Below are positions 1 to 7,138 of a DNA stretch of 14,649 nucleotides, in pieces; position 1 is the stretch's first letter; every line of letters starts with the position of its first letter. The notes under the pieces were generated by a model. It did no database searches. It worked only from the letters and a program-made list of their open reading frames with translations, and was not told the origin of the DNA. The DNA is from JBCCGE01 sp039029455. GTDB lineage: Bacteria; Pseudomonadota; Gammaproteobacteria; Arenicellales; Poriferihabitantaceae. Position numbers and translations under genes: made by a program. The stretch is taken from the NCBI GenBank assembly GCA_039029455.1, contig JBCCGE010000079.1, positions 1-14,649 on the forward strand, written 5' to 3'.

Positions 1-480
1 GGAAGCACCGTGCTGTCGGGCATGACACCGAATGTGTTTGCCAAGCGCACCCGCAACAACCATGCGGTTCTGGTGGTCACGCCAGAACTTTGCAGCACGG
101 CTTACCGTGGTCTGTGGGATAATGTGCGCAAGGACTTTATCCCGATTGCCGTGCGATTTGAAAATGCGGACGAACTCACCTTCGGTCTGGCCTACGTGTC
201 GGAGGACGCCTATGAAGGTCCGAAGAGCCACCTGGAATTCGTCAGCGCCGAAGTTGGCCCGGCCACACACGAGGAGTGGGAGACTGCAGCTGAAACGATT
301 GACCAGGTGATGCTTGAATTTGAGGATCAGTGGTGCAGTCTGGCTGAGGAAGCCAGAGTCAAAAAGTTCGGTACCGAGTTGCCCGTCAATTATCCGGACT
401 GGGCCAGGCAGGCTCGTTTCCTGCAGCAACGTGGATTTGAATCCAGCCACTTTGCTGGCTTGAATGCATCTCGAAACTAG
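1..480 (+). CDS. recX: RecX-like regulatory protein, probably 5' partial
   Basis: This is probably RecX, which binds RecA filaments and modulates recombination and SOS activity. The C-terminal third is convincing: the stretch containing DQWCSLAEEARVKKFG and then ARQARFLQQRGF lines up with E. coli RecX segments (DWCALARDQATRKYG and KIQRFLLYRGY). The first 80 residues match only loosely, with a DEL..F..AYV segment where RecX has DD.RF...Y, so the protein is strongly diverged. A GTG at base 10 gives 156 residues, close to the usual RecX size, but the frame stays open to the window edge and the true start may lie outside. The position just before alaS is where recX sits in gammaproteobacteria, normally after recA. 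The identification rests on the C-terminus plus this context. The gene ends 45 bases before alaS. Confidence 0.66.
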   Translation, partial: GSTVLSGMTPNVFAKRTRNNHAVLVVTPELCSTAYRGLWDNVRKDFIPIAVRFENADELTFGLAYVSEDAYEGPKSHLEFVSAEVGPATHEEWETAAETIDQVMLEFEDQWCSLAEEARVKKFGTELPVNYPDWARQARFLQQRGFESSHFAGLNASRN

Positions 481-525
481 TTCTCAAAAATCCAGATATT
501 TCTCCGAGCCCATATTCCAAGGTCA

Positions 526-3123
526 ATGAAAACAACTGCAATTCGCCAGAAATTCCTCGAGTTTTTTGAACAGAACGGTCATGAAATTGTGGCCAGTAGT
601 CCATTGGTGCCTGGGAACGACCCGACTTTACTGTTTACTAACGCAGGAATGGTTCAGTTTAAAGACGTTTTTCTGGGTACAGAAAAACGCGACAATGATC
701 GGGCGACCACATCGCAGCGGTGTGTGCGGGCGGGCGGCAAGCACAATGACCTCGAAAACGTGGGGTATACCGCACGTCACCACACTTTTTTCGAAATGCT
801 CGGGAATTTTAGTTTCGGTGATTACTTTAAAAGGGATGCAATTCATTTTGCATGGAGTCTGCTTACCGAGGTTTACGGATTGCCGAAAGAAAAGCTGTGG
901 GTCACGGTTTTTGAGGAGGATGATGAAGCAGCAGATATCTGGATCAGTGAAATTGGTGTCGCTGCCGACCGCGTGACTCGAATAGGTGCCAAGGACAATT
1001 TCTGGCAAATGGGTGATACCGGTCCGTGCGGACCCTGCTCAGAAATATTTTATGACCACGGACCGGAGATATGGGGAGGACCGCCAGGAACTCCGGAAGA
1101 GGATGGCGACCGCTTTGTCGAAATCTGGAATCTGGTATTTATGCAGTTCAACCGAAGCGCCGACGGGTCTCTGGAACCGCTGCCAAAACCGTCAGTGGAT
1201 ACCGGTATGGGGCTGGAGAGAATTGCTGCTGTGTTGCAGGGCGTACACAGCAACTACGAAATCGACCTGTTTCAGAATCTGATTCAGGAAGCGGCGCGGG
1301 TCACCGGCGTGGATGACGTTGAAGACAAATCCTTGCGGGTGATTGCGGATCACATTCGATCGACCGCATTTCTGATTTTGGACGGTGTGCTGCCGTCAAA
1401 TGAGGGCCGCGGTTACGTGCTAAGGCGGATTATCAGAAGAGCCATCCGTCACGGATACCAGCTCGGCTGCAAACAGGCGTTTATGCACCGAATTGTGCCG
1501 GCTCTGGTGGATGAGATGGGGGATGCTTATCCTGATCTGGTTCAGCAGCAATCCAGAATCGAGCGCGTGCTGAGAGCCGAGAATGAAAAATTCAACGAAA
1601 CCCTTGAACAGGGAATCAGGATACTGAATCAGGAAATCGAGACTCTTGAGGGTAAAGAGATACCGGGTAATCTCGTATTCAAGCTCTACGATACCTATGG
1701 ATTTCCGGCTGATCTTACTGCAGACGTAGCGCGCGAGCGAAATCTGGTGATCGATCAGGCGGGCTTCGACACGGCCATGGAAGCGCAGCGGGATCGTGCA
1801 CGAGCCGCCAGTCAGTTTGTTGCAGTAGATCAGCTCGATGTCAGCAACCTGGAAAAGACGGAATTTATCGGATATGACACACCTGATCTGGAGGCTCGTA
1901 TTCTGGCGATCTTTGTGGGAGAGGAGAGAACTGACGAAATCGTTGAAGGCCAGCAGGGCGTGATTGTTCTTGATCGCACGCCTTTTTACGCAGAAAGTGG
2001 TGGCCAGGTGGGTGACAACGGGCGTTTGTCAGCGGAACAGGCCCTTTTTCAGGTCGACGATACCCGATATCTTGCCGACAAGATCACCGGACATTTTGGC
2101 CGGGTTGCGACCACCAGTCTCTCAGTTGGTCAGTCTGTGCGTGCTGAAATAACGCAGGGTGATCGTACTGAAGCCGCCAACAATCACTCCGCGACACATC
2201 TGCTCCATGCGGCCCTGAAAGATGTTCTTGGGGGCCATGTGCAGCAAAAAGGATCGCTGGTTGCGCCTAACAGGCTGCGATTTGATTTTTCTCATTTTGA
2301 GCCTGTTACCGACGACGAACTGCAGCGTATTTCCCGACACGTCAATCAGTGTATTCGCGCGAATCACGCGGTAAAAGTTCAGCAAATGGAACTCGAAAAA
2401 GCAAAAGCTGAGGGGGCGGAAGCGTTGTTTGGAGAGAAGTATGCCAACATTGTGCGCACAATCAAGATGGGTGAGTCGTTCGAGTTGTGCGGTGGAACGC
2501 ACGTTGAGGCTACAGGCAATATCGGACAGTTCGTTATCGTGTCAGAGACTGGTATTGCAGCCGGGGTTCGCCGAATCGAGGCACTCAGCGGTATTTCCGC
2601 CGAGCACCATGTCGAAGCGCAGCTTGAATCCGGACGGTCCATTGCACAGCAACTGAAAGTGGCGCCAGTGGATGTTGCAGAGAAACTTCAGGGACTTCTG
2701 GAATCTCAAAAGCAGTTGCAGCGACAGATCCAACAGCTGCAGGCCAAACTTGCCAGTGGTGCAGTAGGGGGGGCAGGTGACGATATTGTGGAGGAAATCA
2801 ATGGTATCAAGCTCGCCAGGATCCGACTGGATGATGCTGACGCCAAAGCAATGCGCCTGGCTGTTGATCAGTGGAAACAGAAAATTGGTTCCGGCATCGT
2901 CGTCGTCGCCGGTGCACGCGACAGCAAAGTTACCCTTATTGCCGGCGTGACCAGTGATTTAACGGATTCGTTTCAGGCCGGTTCGCTGATTAGTGCCGTT
3001 GCGCCTCATGTGGACGGAAAAGGGGGCGGCAAACCAGAGCTGGCACAGGGTGGTGGGACCAATGCCGGCGGTATCGATAAGGCGCTGTCTGCAGTATCTG
3101 ACTGGCTGGGTGCCTGCGACTAA
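526..3123 (+). CDS. alaS: Alanyl-tRNA synthetase
   Basis: A cytoplasmic class II synthetase that charges tRNA-Ala with alanine and removes mischarged serine or glycine. At 865 residues it is near full family length (E. coli about 876). The catalytic core contains the R84-HHTFFEMLGNFSFGD segment typical of AlaRS and the class II motif 3 region DTGMGLER at 225-232. The editing domain has the zinc ligands HxxxH (H554, H558) and CxxxH (C655, H659). A Gln/Leu-rich coiled coil (about 718-745) leads to the C-Ala domain, whose glycine-rich GKGGGKPELAQGGG segment starts near residue 831. The ATG follows an AAGG only three bases upstream, a short spacing, but the N-terminus MKTTAIRQKFLEFF fits the family start. 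It lies between recX and lysC as in Pseudomonas. No frameshift or missing catalytic residue is seen. Confidence 0.98.
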   Translation: MKTTAIRQKFLEFFEQNGHEIVASSPLVPGNDPTLLFTNAGMVQFKDVFLGTEKRDNDRATTSQRCVRAGGKHNDLENVGYTARHHTFFEMLGNFSFGDYFKRDAIHFAWSLLTEVYGLPKEKLWVTVFEEDDEAADIWISEIGVAADRVTRIGAKDNFWQMGDTGPCGPCSEIFYDHGPEIWGGPPGTPEEDGDRFVEIWNLVFMQFNRSADGSLEPLPKPSVDTGMGLERIAAVLQGVHSNYEIDLFQNLIQEAARVTGVDDVEDKSLRVIADHIRSTAFLILDGVLPSNEGRGYVLRRIIRRAIRHGYQLGCKQAFMHRIVPALVDEMGDAYPDLVQQQSRIERVLRAENEKFNETLEQGIRILNQEIETLEGKEIPGNLVFKLYDTYGFPADLTADVARERNLVIDQAGFDTAMEAQRDRARAASQFVAVDQLDVSNLEKTEFIGYDTPDLEARILAIFVGEERTDEIVEGQQGVIVLDRTPFYAESGGQVGDNGRLSAEQALFQVDDTRYLADKITGHFGRVATTSLSVGQSVRAEITQGDRTEAANNHSATHLLHAALKDVLGGHVQQKGSLVAPNRLRFDFSHFEPVTDDELQRISRHVNQCIRANHAVKVQQMELEKAKAEGAEALFGEKYANIVRTIKMGESFELCGGTHVEATGNIGQFVIVSETGIAAGVRRIEALSGISAEHHVEAQLESGRSIAQQLKVAPVDVAEKLQGLLESQKQLQRQIQQLQAKLASGAVGGAGDDIVEEINGIKLARIRLDDADAKAMRLAVDQWKQKIGSGIVVVAGARDSKVTLIAGVTSDLTDSFQAGSLISAVAPHVDGKGGGKPELAQGGGTNAGGIDKALSAVSDWLGACD

Positions 3124-3151
3124 CAGGGCGGTCTTTACAACTCCAGATGAA

Positions 3152-3167
3152 CGCGGTTTAATCCGCG
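3152..3167 (+). other. GC-rich hairpin between alaS and lysC
   Basis: CGCGG (3152-3156) and CCGCG (3163-3167) form a five-base-pair stem with a TTTAAT loop in the 73-base alaS-lysC gap. No T-run follows, so it is not a convincing intrinsic terminator. It could be an mRNA processing or attenuating structure. Confidence 0.3.
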
Positions 3168-3196
3168 CCCCAGATACTCATCGAGATTGTTAACTT

Positions 3197-4408
3197 GTGG
3201 CGCTAATTGTCGAAAAATACGGCGGAACTTCGGTCGGATCAGTTGAGCGAATAAAGGCCGTTGCGAACAATGTAGCGCGCGGTGCAAGGGCAGGTGACCA
3301 GATGGTGGTCGTGGTATCTGCAATGAGCGGACAGACCAACAAACTGCTGGAACTCGCCCGGGATGTCGCTGAGAGACCGTCGCTTCGAGAGATGGACGTA
3401 CTGGTCTCTACCGGAGAGCAGGTCACAATCGCTTTGCTGTCTATGGCGCTGCAGGAAATCGGCGTCAGCGCAAAGTCCTTCACCGGGTCGCAAATTTCGA
3501 TTCGTACGGATTCAATCCACGGCAAGGCTCGCATCGAAAACATTGAATCGGAACGGGTTATGCAGGATCTTGAATCCGGAACAGTAGCTGTTGTCGCCGG
3601 ATTTCAGGGAATCGACTACCGAGCTAATATCACAACCCTGGGCCGCGGCGGGTCTGACACCACGGCCGTTGCTATGGCCGCCGCACTGAAAGCCGATGAA
3701 TGTCGCATTTATACCGATGTCGACGGTGTGTATACGGCCGATCCTCGGATCGTTCCCGAAGCCCGCCGGCTGGACCATCTGACATTTGAAGAGATGCTCG
3801 AATTATCGGGTGCGGGCGCCAAGGTACTGCAGATACGTTCCGTCGAGTTCGCAGGCAAGTACGATATTCCTTTGCGGGTTCTGTCCTCATTTGAGGGCGG
3901 TCCCGGAACATTGATAACCTCTGAGGACGATTCAATGGAACAACCCCTTATTTCAGGCATTACCTACAATCGTGACGAAGCAAAAGTGACTGTTCGCGGT
4001 GTGCCCGACAAACCCGGGATTGCCTACAGCATTCTGGGGCCGGTGTCAGAGGCCCATGTCAACGTGGATATGATCGTGCAAAACATTGGCGTTGACGGTA
4101 CAACAGACTTCACATTTACGGTGCACAGTGATGATTTGCAGCGCTGTATAGACATAGTTAACCCGATTGGCGCCGAACTTGGAGCAATCGAGGTGGTAGG
4201 CGACTCAGATTTGGCAAAAATCTCGGTTGTCGGGGTCGGAATGCGCTCACACGCGGGTATCGCCACAACAATGTTTCAGTCCCTGTCGGAAAAAGGCATC
4301 AATATCCAGATGATTTCGACTTCTGAGATAAAAATTTCTGTAACTATCGATAAAGAGTATACAGAGTTGGCTGTTCGGACACTTCACAAGTCTTTTGATC
4401 TAGAGTAA
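3197..4408 (+). CDS. lysC: Aspartokinase (lysine/threonine pathway)
   Basis: It phosphorylates L-aspartate with ATP, the first step towards lysine, threonine, methionine and diaminopimelate. The 403 residues open with the amino-acid-kinase signature KYGGTSVG (7-14). They continue through the GRGGSDTTAVAMAAAL and YTDVDGVYTADPR segments of the catalytic domain (about 1-235) and end in two ACT regulatory domains (about 260-400), where lysine and/or threonine feedback usually acts. The GTG start gives the N-terminus MALIVEKYGG, which matches Pseudomonas-type LysC; the ribosome-binding site is poor (only a GAG about 11 bases upstream). Fusion to homoserine dehydrogenase is absent, so this is the monofunctional alpha/beta type. 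A well-placed internal ATG (codon 247) is listed separately. The alaS-lysC-csrA order matches Pseudomonas. Confidence 0.97.
   Translation: MALIVEKYGGTSVGSVERIKAVANNVARGARAGDQMVVVVSAMSGQTNKLLELARDVAERPSLREMDVLVSTGEQVTIALLSMALQEIGVSAKSFTGSQISIRTDSIHGKARIENIESERVMQDLESGTVAVVAGFQGIDYRANITTLGRGGSDTTAVAMAAALKADECRIYTDVDGVYTADPRIVPEARRLDHLTFEEMLELSGAGAKVLQIRSVEFAGKYDIPLRVLSSFEGGPGTLITSEDDSMEQPLISGITYNRDEAKVTVRGVPDKPGIAYSILGPVSEAHVNVDMIVQNIGVDGTTDFTFTVHSDDLQRCIDIVNPIGAELGAIEVVGDSDLAKISVVGVGMRSHAGIATTMFQSLSEKGINIQMISTSEIKISVTIDKEYTELAVRTLHKSFDLE
3923..3937 (+). promoter_or_regulatory. Internal ribosome-binding site and ATG of lysC, possible beta-subunit start
   Basis: A GAGGA sequence (3923-3927) lies seven bases before an in-frame ATG at 3935 (Met247). 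The peptide from there, MEQPLISGITYNRDEAKVTV, corresponds to the junction where the beta subunit starts in class I alpha2beta2 aspartokinases such as Corynebacterium LysC. The product would be a 157-residue ACT-only regulatory subunit. The site is seen directly; its use is inferred from the family. Confidence 0.55.
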
Positions 4409-4411
4409 GGT

Positions 4412-4432
4412 CGTAAATCAGAATAATTTACG
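4412..4432 (+). other. AT-rich inverted repeat after lysC
   Basis: CGTAAAT and ATTTACG form a perfect seven-base-pair inverted repeat with a seven-base spacer, starting four bases after the lysC stop. No T-run follows. Two similar words (ATAAATCAG and GTAAATTCG) follow at about 4436 and 4447. It may be a protein-binding site in the csrA promoter region or a weak mRNA hairpin; neither can be chosen from sequence alone. Confidence 0.3.
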
Positions 4433-4472
4433 TATAAATCAGGTTGTAAATTCGACTCAAATTCGATACCTT
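4433..4472 (+). promoter_or_regulatory. Candidate csrA promoter region
   Basis: Two weak sigma-70 possibilities lie here. TTGTAA (4444-4449) and TACCTT (4467-4472) are spaced 17 bases. Separately, a TATAAA word at 4433-4438 could be a -10 with a poor -35. Either would give csrA a leader of roughly 80-120 bases. csrA often has several promoters, and the 152-base lysC-csrA gap is the obvious place for one, but no match is strong. Confidence 0.28.
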
Positions 4473-4490
4473 CTCCTCCCGGCGTCAAGG

Positions 4491-4552
4491 GGCCAGGGGG
4501 ATGAGAGTCTGGTGAATTTTTGGCGTCGCAGATTGAGTCTATTTCTAGGAGC
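4491..4552 (+). promoter_or_regulatory. csrA leader with two GGA motifs, candidate CsrA autoregulatory sites
   Basis: CCAGGGGGATGAG (about 4493-4505) resembles the known CsrA target core ARGGAUG. A second GGA lies within the csrA ribosome-binding site TAGGAG (4546-4551). One GGA in the Shine-Dalgarno and another upstream is the usual layout for CsrA/RsmA translational repression, including autoregulation in E. coli. This is inferred from the motif and layout only. Confidence 0.4.
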
Positions 4553-4560
4553 AGAGCAAT

Positions 4561-4815
4561 ATGTTAATTCTTACCCGCCGTATTGGCGAATCCGTATATA
4601 TTGGTGATGACGTTCGAATGACCGTTCTGGGTGTACGTGGTACCCAGGTGCGAATCGGAATCAACGCCCCCAAAGATGTTCCCGTCCATCGTGAAGAGAT
4701 TTATTACAGAATCAAACACGAGCAGGGTGGAAACGCTGCGGGCAATGGTTTTGAACAGCCCAACTACGACGAAGAACAGCCAATGATGGATTACGGAGAT
4801 CCTCACAACTCCTGA
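4561..4815 (+). CDS. csrA: Carbon storage regulator CsrA/RsmA
   Basis: A small RNA-binding protein that dimerises and binds GGA motifs in mRNA leaders, controlling carbon flux, motility and biofilm genes after transcription. The N-terminal MLILTRRIGESVYIGDDVRMTVLG and the segment around VHREEIY are diagnostic; RNA-contacting residues L4 and R44 are in place. The ATG follows AGGAG by nine bases. At 84 residues it is longer than the usual 60-65. The core ends near residue 55 and the rest is a polar Asn/Gly/Gln/acidic tail (about 56-84) that looks disordered. Its position between lysC and tRNA-Ser is the conserved gammaproteobacterial context. The stop codon lies in the loop of a possible terminator hairpin. 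Confidence 0.97.
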   Translation: MLILTRRIGESVYIGDDVRMTVLGVRGTQVRIGINAPKDVPVHREEIYYRIKHEQGGNAAGNGFEQPNYDEEQPMMDYGDPHNS

Positions 4816-4834
4816 TTTATCGAGTTGTATTTGT
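4805..4834 (+). terminator. Possible weak terminator at the end of csrA
   Basis: ACAACTC (4805-4811) and GAGTTGT (4822-4828) form a perfect seven-base-pair stem with a ten-base loop that contains the csrA stop codon, followed by ATTTGT. The stem is only moderately GC-rich and the T-tract is broken, so termination would be partial. A second inverted repeat, AACGATT (4840-4846) with AATCGTT (4867-4873), follows without a T-run. Confidence 0.38.
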
Positions 4835-4954
4835 AACTTAACGATTTTTATCCGGGGTAGAGAACGAATCGTTGCCGGGTGGTTAACGGTGTGCTGTGAT
4901 GGTAAAAAAAATGCCGTAACAGGCAGCCGCACAACGCAACCACCTCTTCAAGTC

Positions 4955-4963
4955 TGGTATCCT
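4955..4963 (+). promoter_or_regulatory. Candidate extended -10 promoter for tRNA-Ser
   Basis: TGGTATCCT matches the extended -10 form TGnTATnnT and is followed by a C-rich stretch (CCCCG), as in the GC-rich discriminators of stringently controlled stable-RNA promoters. Transcription would start near 4970, about 30 bases before the mature tRNA. No clear -35 is visible. The rest of the csrA-tRNA gap (4835-5001) holds nothing else recognisable. Confidence 0.38.
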
Positions 4964-5001
4964 CCCCGAATCTTGATCGGACGTACAGATTAAGTTATTT
5001 C

Positions 5002-5092
5002 GGAGAGGTGGCCGAGTGGCTGAAGGCGCTCCCCTGCTAAGGGAGTATACGTTAATAGCGTATCGAGGGTTCGAATCCCTCTCTCTCCGCCA
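5002..5092 (+). tRNA. serV: tRNA-Ser(GCU)
   Basis: A class II tRNA with a long variable arm. The acceptor strands GGAGAGG and TCTCTCC pair with one G-T at the inner end. The anticodon stem CTCCC/GGGAG encloses loop CTGCTAA, giving anticodon GCU, which reads the serine codons AGC and AGU. The variable arm contains a TACG/CGTA stem. The T arm is GAGGG-TTCGAAT-CCCTC, then discriminator G and an encoded CCA. Its place after csrA matches serV of E. coli. Confidence 0.97.
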
Positions 5093-5163
5093 GACCAATG
5101 GCACCTGAATCACAAGGCAAATTGGTCTTTCACCGTGTGCGAGTTTTCGACCGGTTCCCACAA

Positions 5164-5240
5164 GCGCCCGTAGCTCAGTTGGATAGAGTGCCTGGCTACG
5201 AACCAGGAGGTCGGAGGTTCGAATCCTTCCGGGCGCGCCA
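5164..5240 (+). tRNA. argV: tRNA-Arg(ACG)
   Basis: A standard 77-base tRNA with acceptor GCGCCCG/CGGGCGC, anticodon stem CCTGG/CCAGG and loop CTACGAA, giving anticodon ACG. The wobble A would be edited to inosine by TadA to read CGU, CGC and CGA. The T loop is TTCGAAT and the CCA is encoded. It lies 71 bases after tRNA-Ser and is probably co-transcribed. E. coli has several arg copies in this place, while only one intact copy is seen here. Confidence 0.97.
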
Positions 5241-5275
5241 TCATCTTTCAAACATAAACTGCAGCGCCCGTCACC

Positions 5276-5330
5276 ATTTTGGAGTCTACCGACCGGGATT
5301 CGAACCGACGACATGGGATATGAAGGTTCG
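5276..5330 (-). repeat. Degenerate tRNA-like 3' element
   Basis: Read on the minus strand, this segment contains GTCGGTTCGAATCCCGG and ends near GACTCCA. That resembles the T arm and CCA end of a tRNA, but only two outer-loop pairs of the T stem are sound and no acceptor or anticodon stem can be closed. It is not a functional tRNA. It may be a tRNA remnant left by integration downstream of the tRNA pair, or a copy of a dispersed repeat that carries a T-arm-like motif. Confidence 0.35.
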
Positions 5331-5348
5331 ACGAGCCGAGCAATGCGA

Positions 5349-5373
5349 GGCCGAACGATGCGCAGCATCGGCC
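5349..5373. repeat. Bulged GC-rich hairpin, REP-like
   Basis: GGCCG and ATGC on the left pair with GCAT and CGGCC on the right, giving nine base pairs with a four-base bulge (AACG) and a three-base loop. It lies about 60 bases beyond the hutU stop, in the tail of the minus-strand hut unit, and is flanked by similar GC-rich words (GAGCCGAGC, GGAGCGCAAGCGA). It could limit 3' decay of hut mRNA or be part of a dispersed repeat. No T-run makes it an intrinsic terminator. Confidence 0.35.
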
Positions 5374-5430
5374 CGCAGGGTGGAGCGCAAGCGACATAAT
5401 CCTGACCGGCGCGCTGCGGTTAAATCTGTT

Positions 5431-7113
5431 TCACAGCGTTTCGCTCGGAAGATTCAATCCGTACTTGCGCGCGCACTCTCGGGCCTGTTCATATCCTGCG
5501 TCGGCGTGGCGCATCACGCCTGATGCCGGGTCGTTCCAGAGGACGCGTTTGATGCGCTCTGCCGCAGCGTCGGTACCGTCGCAACAGATGACGAGTCCGG
5601 CGTGCTGGGAGTAACCCATGCCGACGCCGCCGCCGTGGTGGAAGGATACCCATGTCGCGCCGCCTGATGTGCTGAGTAACAGATTCAGCAGCGCCCAGTC
5701 GGACACGGCATCGGAACCGTCGAGCATGGCTTCGGTTTCTCGGTTGGGGCTGGCAACGGAACCGGAATCCAGATGATCGCGACCGATGACTACAGGCGCT
5801 TTTAGCTCGCCACTTTTTACCATTTCATTAAAGGCCAGTCCGAGTCGATCACGGTCGCCAAGGCCGACCCAGCAGATGCGTGCGGGCAGCCCCTGAAATT
5901 CAATGCGCTCCTGCGCCATGTCCAGCCAGTTGTGCAGGTGTGGATCGTCCGGAATGAGCTCTTTAACCCTGGCGTCGGTTTTGTAAATATCCTCGGGGTC
6001 ACCGGACAGCGCTACCCATCGAAACGGTCCCACACCTTTGCAAAACAGTGGACGGATATAGGCGGGAACGAAACCTGGAAAATCAAAGGCATTTGCAATG
6101 CCGCGATCCTTTGCTTCCTGTCGAATGTTATTGCCGTAGTCGACCGTTGGGATTCCCTGATTGTGGAAGTCCAGCATGGCCTGCACGTGTATTGCCATCG
6201 AAGCTCGCGCTGAATCCGCAACTTTGTCCGGGTCGTCCTCTGCGGCTTTGCGCCAGTCGTCAACTGTCCAGCCGATGGGTAGGTAGCCGTTTACCGGATC
6301 GTGCGCGGAGGTCTGATCGGTGACAAGATCGGGCTTGATGCCCTGCTCAACCATTTGTGGCAACAGTTCGGCCGCATTGCCTGGCACGCCTACGGAAATG
6401 GCGCGATTGTCGGCGTGTGCGGCCTCAATGAGCCGAATCGCAGCCTCCACCGATGGCGCGGACGTATCCAGATAGCGATTGCGTAACCTGAAATCGATGC
6501 GTGTCTGGTCGCATTCAATCACCAGCATCGAAAATCCGGCCATGGTTGCTGCGAGCGGCTGAGCACCGCCCATACCCCCAAGACCTGCGGTCAGAATCCA
6601 TTTGCCTTTTGCATTGCCGTTGAAGTGCTGGCCCGCAGCTTCAACAAACGTTTCGTACGTGCCCTGAACAATGCCCTGCGAGCCAATGTAGATCCAGCTG
6701 CCTGCCGTCATTTGTCCGAACATCAGCAGGTCTTTTTTATCGAGGGCGTTAAAATGCTCCCAGTTGGACCAGGCGGGTACGAGATTCGAATTTGCGATCA
6801 GTACCCTGGGCGCATCGACGTGGGTTTTGAACACGCCGACGGGCTTGCCGGACTGAACGCAGAGGCTCTCATCATCATTCAGTTCTTTCAGCGTTTCGAG
6901 AATCTTGTCGAAGCTTTCCCAGTTTCGTGCCGCACGCCCGATACCGCCGTACACCACCAATTCTTCGGGTCGCTCGGCTACATCGGGGTCCAGGTTGTTT
7001 TGAATCATGCGGTAGGGTGCTTCGGTCAGCCAGCTTTTACAGCTGAGTTCCGAACCTCGGGGCGCACGAATGACCCGGTTCTTGTCGCGTCGTGTGTTTT
7101 GTTTCATCAGCAT
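5431..7113 (-). CDS. hutU: Urocanate hydratase
   Basis: Second step of histidine degradation: adds water to urocanate to give 4-imidazolone-5-propionate, with tightly bound NAD+ acting as electrophile, in the cytoplasm. The 560 residues match the family length (about 555-560). The glycine-rich NAD-binding segment GLGGMGGAQPLA is at about 177-188. The conserved GLPARICWVGLG contains C414, equivalent to the active-site Cys410 of the Pseudomonas putida enzyme. The N-terminal AARNWESFDKI and VGVFKTH segments are also typical. The first ATG (7113) follows CAGAG/AGG about nine bases upstream; the ATG two codons later is an equally possible start. It is the last gene of the hutI-hutC-hutU unit, 25 bases after hutC. 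Confidence 0.97.
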   Translation of the reverse strand: MLMKQNTRRDKNRVIRAPRGSELSCKSWLTEAPYRMIQNNLDPDVAERPEELVVYGGIGRAARNWESFDKILETLKELNDDESLCVQSGKPVGVFKTHVDAPRVLIANSNLVPAWSNWEHFNALDKKDLLMFGQMTAGSWIYIGSQGIVQGTYETFVEAAGQHFNGNAKGKWILTAGLGGMGGAQPLAATMAGFSMLVIECDQTRIDFRLRNRYLDTSAPSVEAAIRLIEAAHADNRAISVGVPGNAAELLPQMVEQGIKPDLVTDQTSAHDPVNGYLPIGWTVDDWRKAAEDDPDKVADSARASMAIHVQAMLDFHNQGIPTVDYGNNIRQEAKDRGIANAFDFPGFVPAYIRPLFCKGVGPFRWVALSGDPEDIYKTDARVKELIPDDPHLHNWLDMAQERIEFQGLPARICWVGLGDRDRLGLAFNEMVKSGELKAPVVIGRDHLDSGSVASPNRETEAMLDGSDAVSDWALLNLLLSTSGGATWVSFHHGGGVGMGYSQHAGLVICCDGTDAAAERIKRVLWNDPASGVMRHADAGYEQARECARKYGLNLPSETL

Positions 7114-7138
7114 AACTCTGTGCCTGTATAGCGATTAA

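Noticed and set aside
3152..3167. Hairpin between alaS and lysC as a terminator
   Set aside because: The stem has only five pairs and no T-run follows, so it is recorded only as a hairpin.
4883..5368. Minus-strand frame with peptides such as GRIRTSDLLVRSQ and RERDSNPRYA
   Set aside because: These are the familiar artefact translations of tRNA genes in reverse. The frame covers both tRNAs.
5098..5523. Plus-strand 141-residue frame with the peptide PGFEPTTWDMKVRRAEQ
   Set aside because: It runs through tRNA-Arg, the tRNA-like repeat and the 3' end of hutU on the wrong strand. It is a translation of RNA-gene-like sequence, not a protein gene.
6625..7131. A 168-residue open frame on the plus strand opposite hutU
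   Set aside because: It lies entirely antisense to well-supported urocanase sequence and has no family resemblance.
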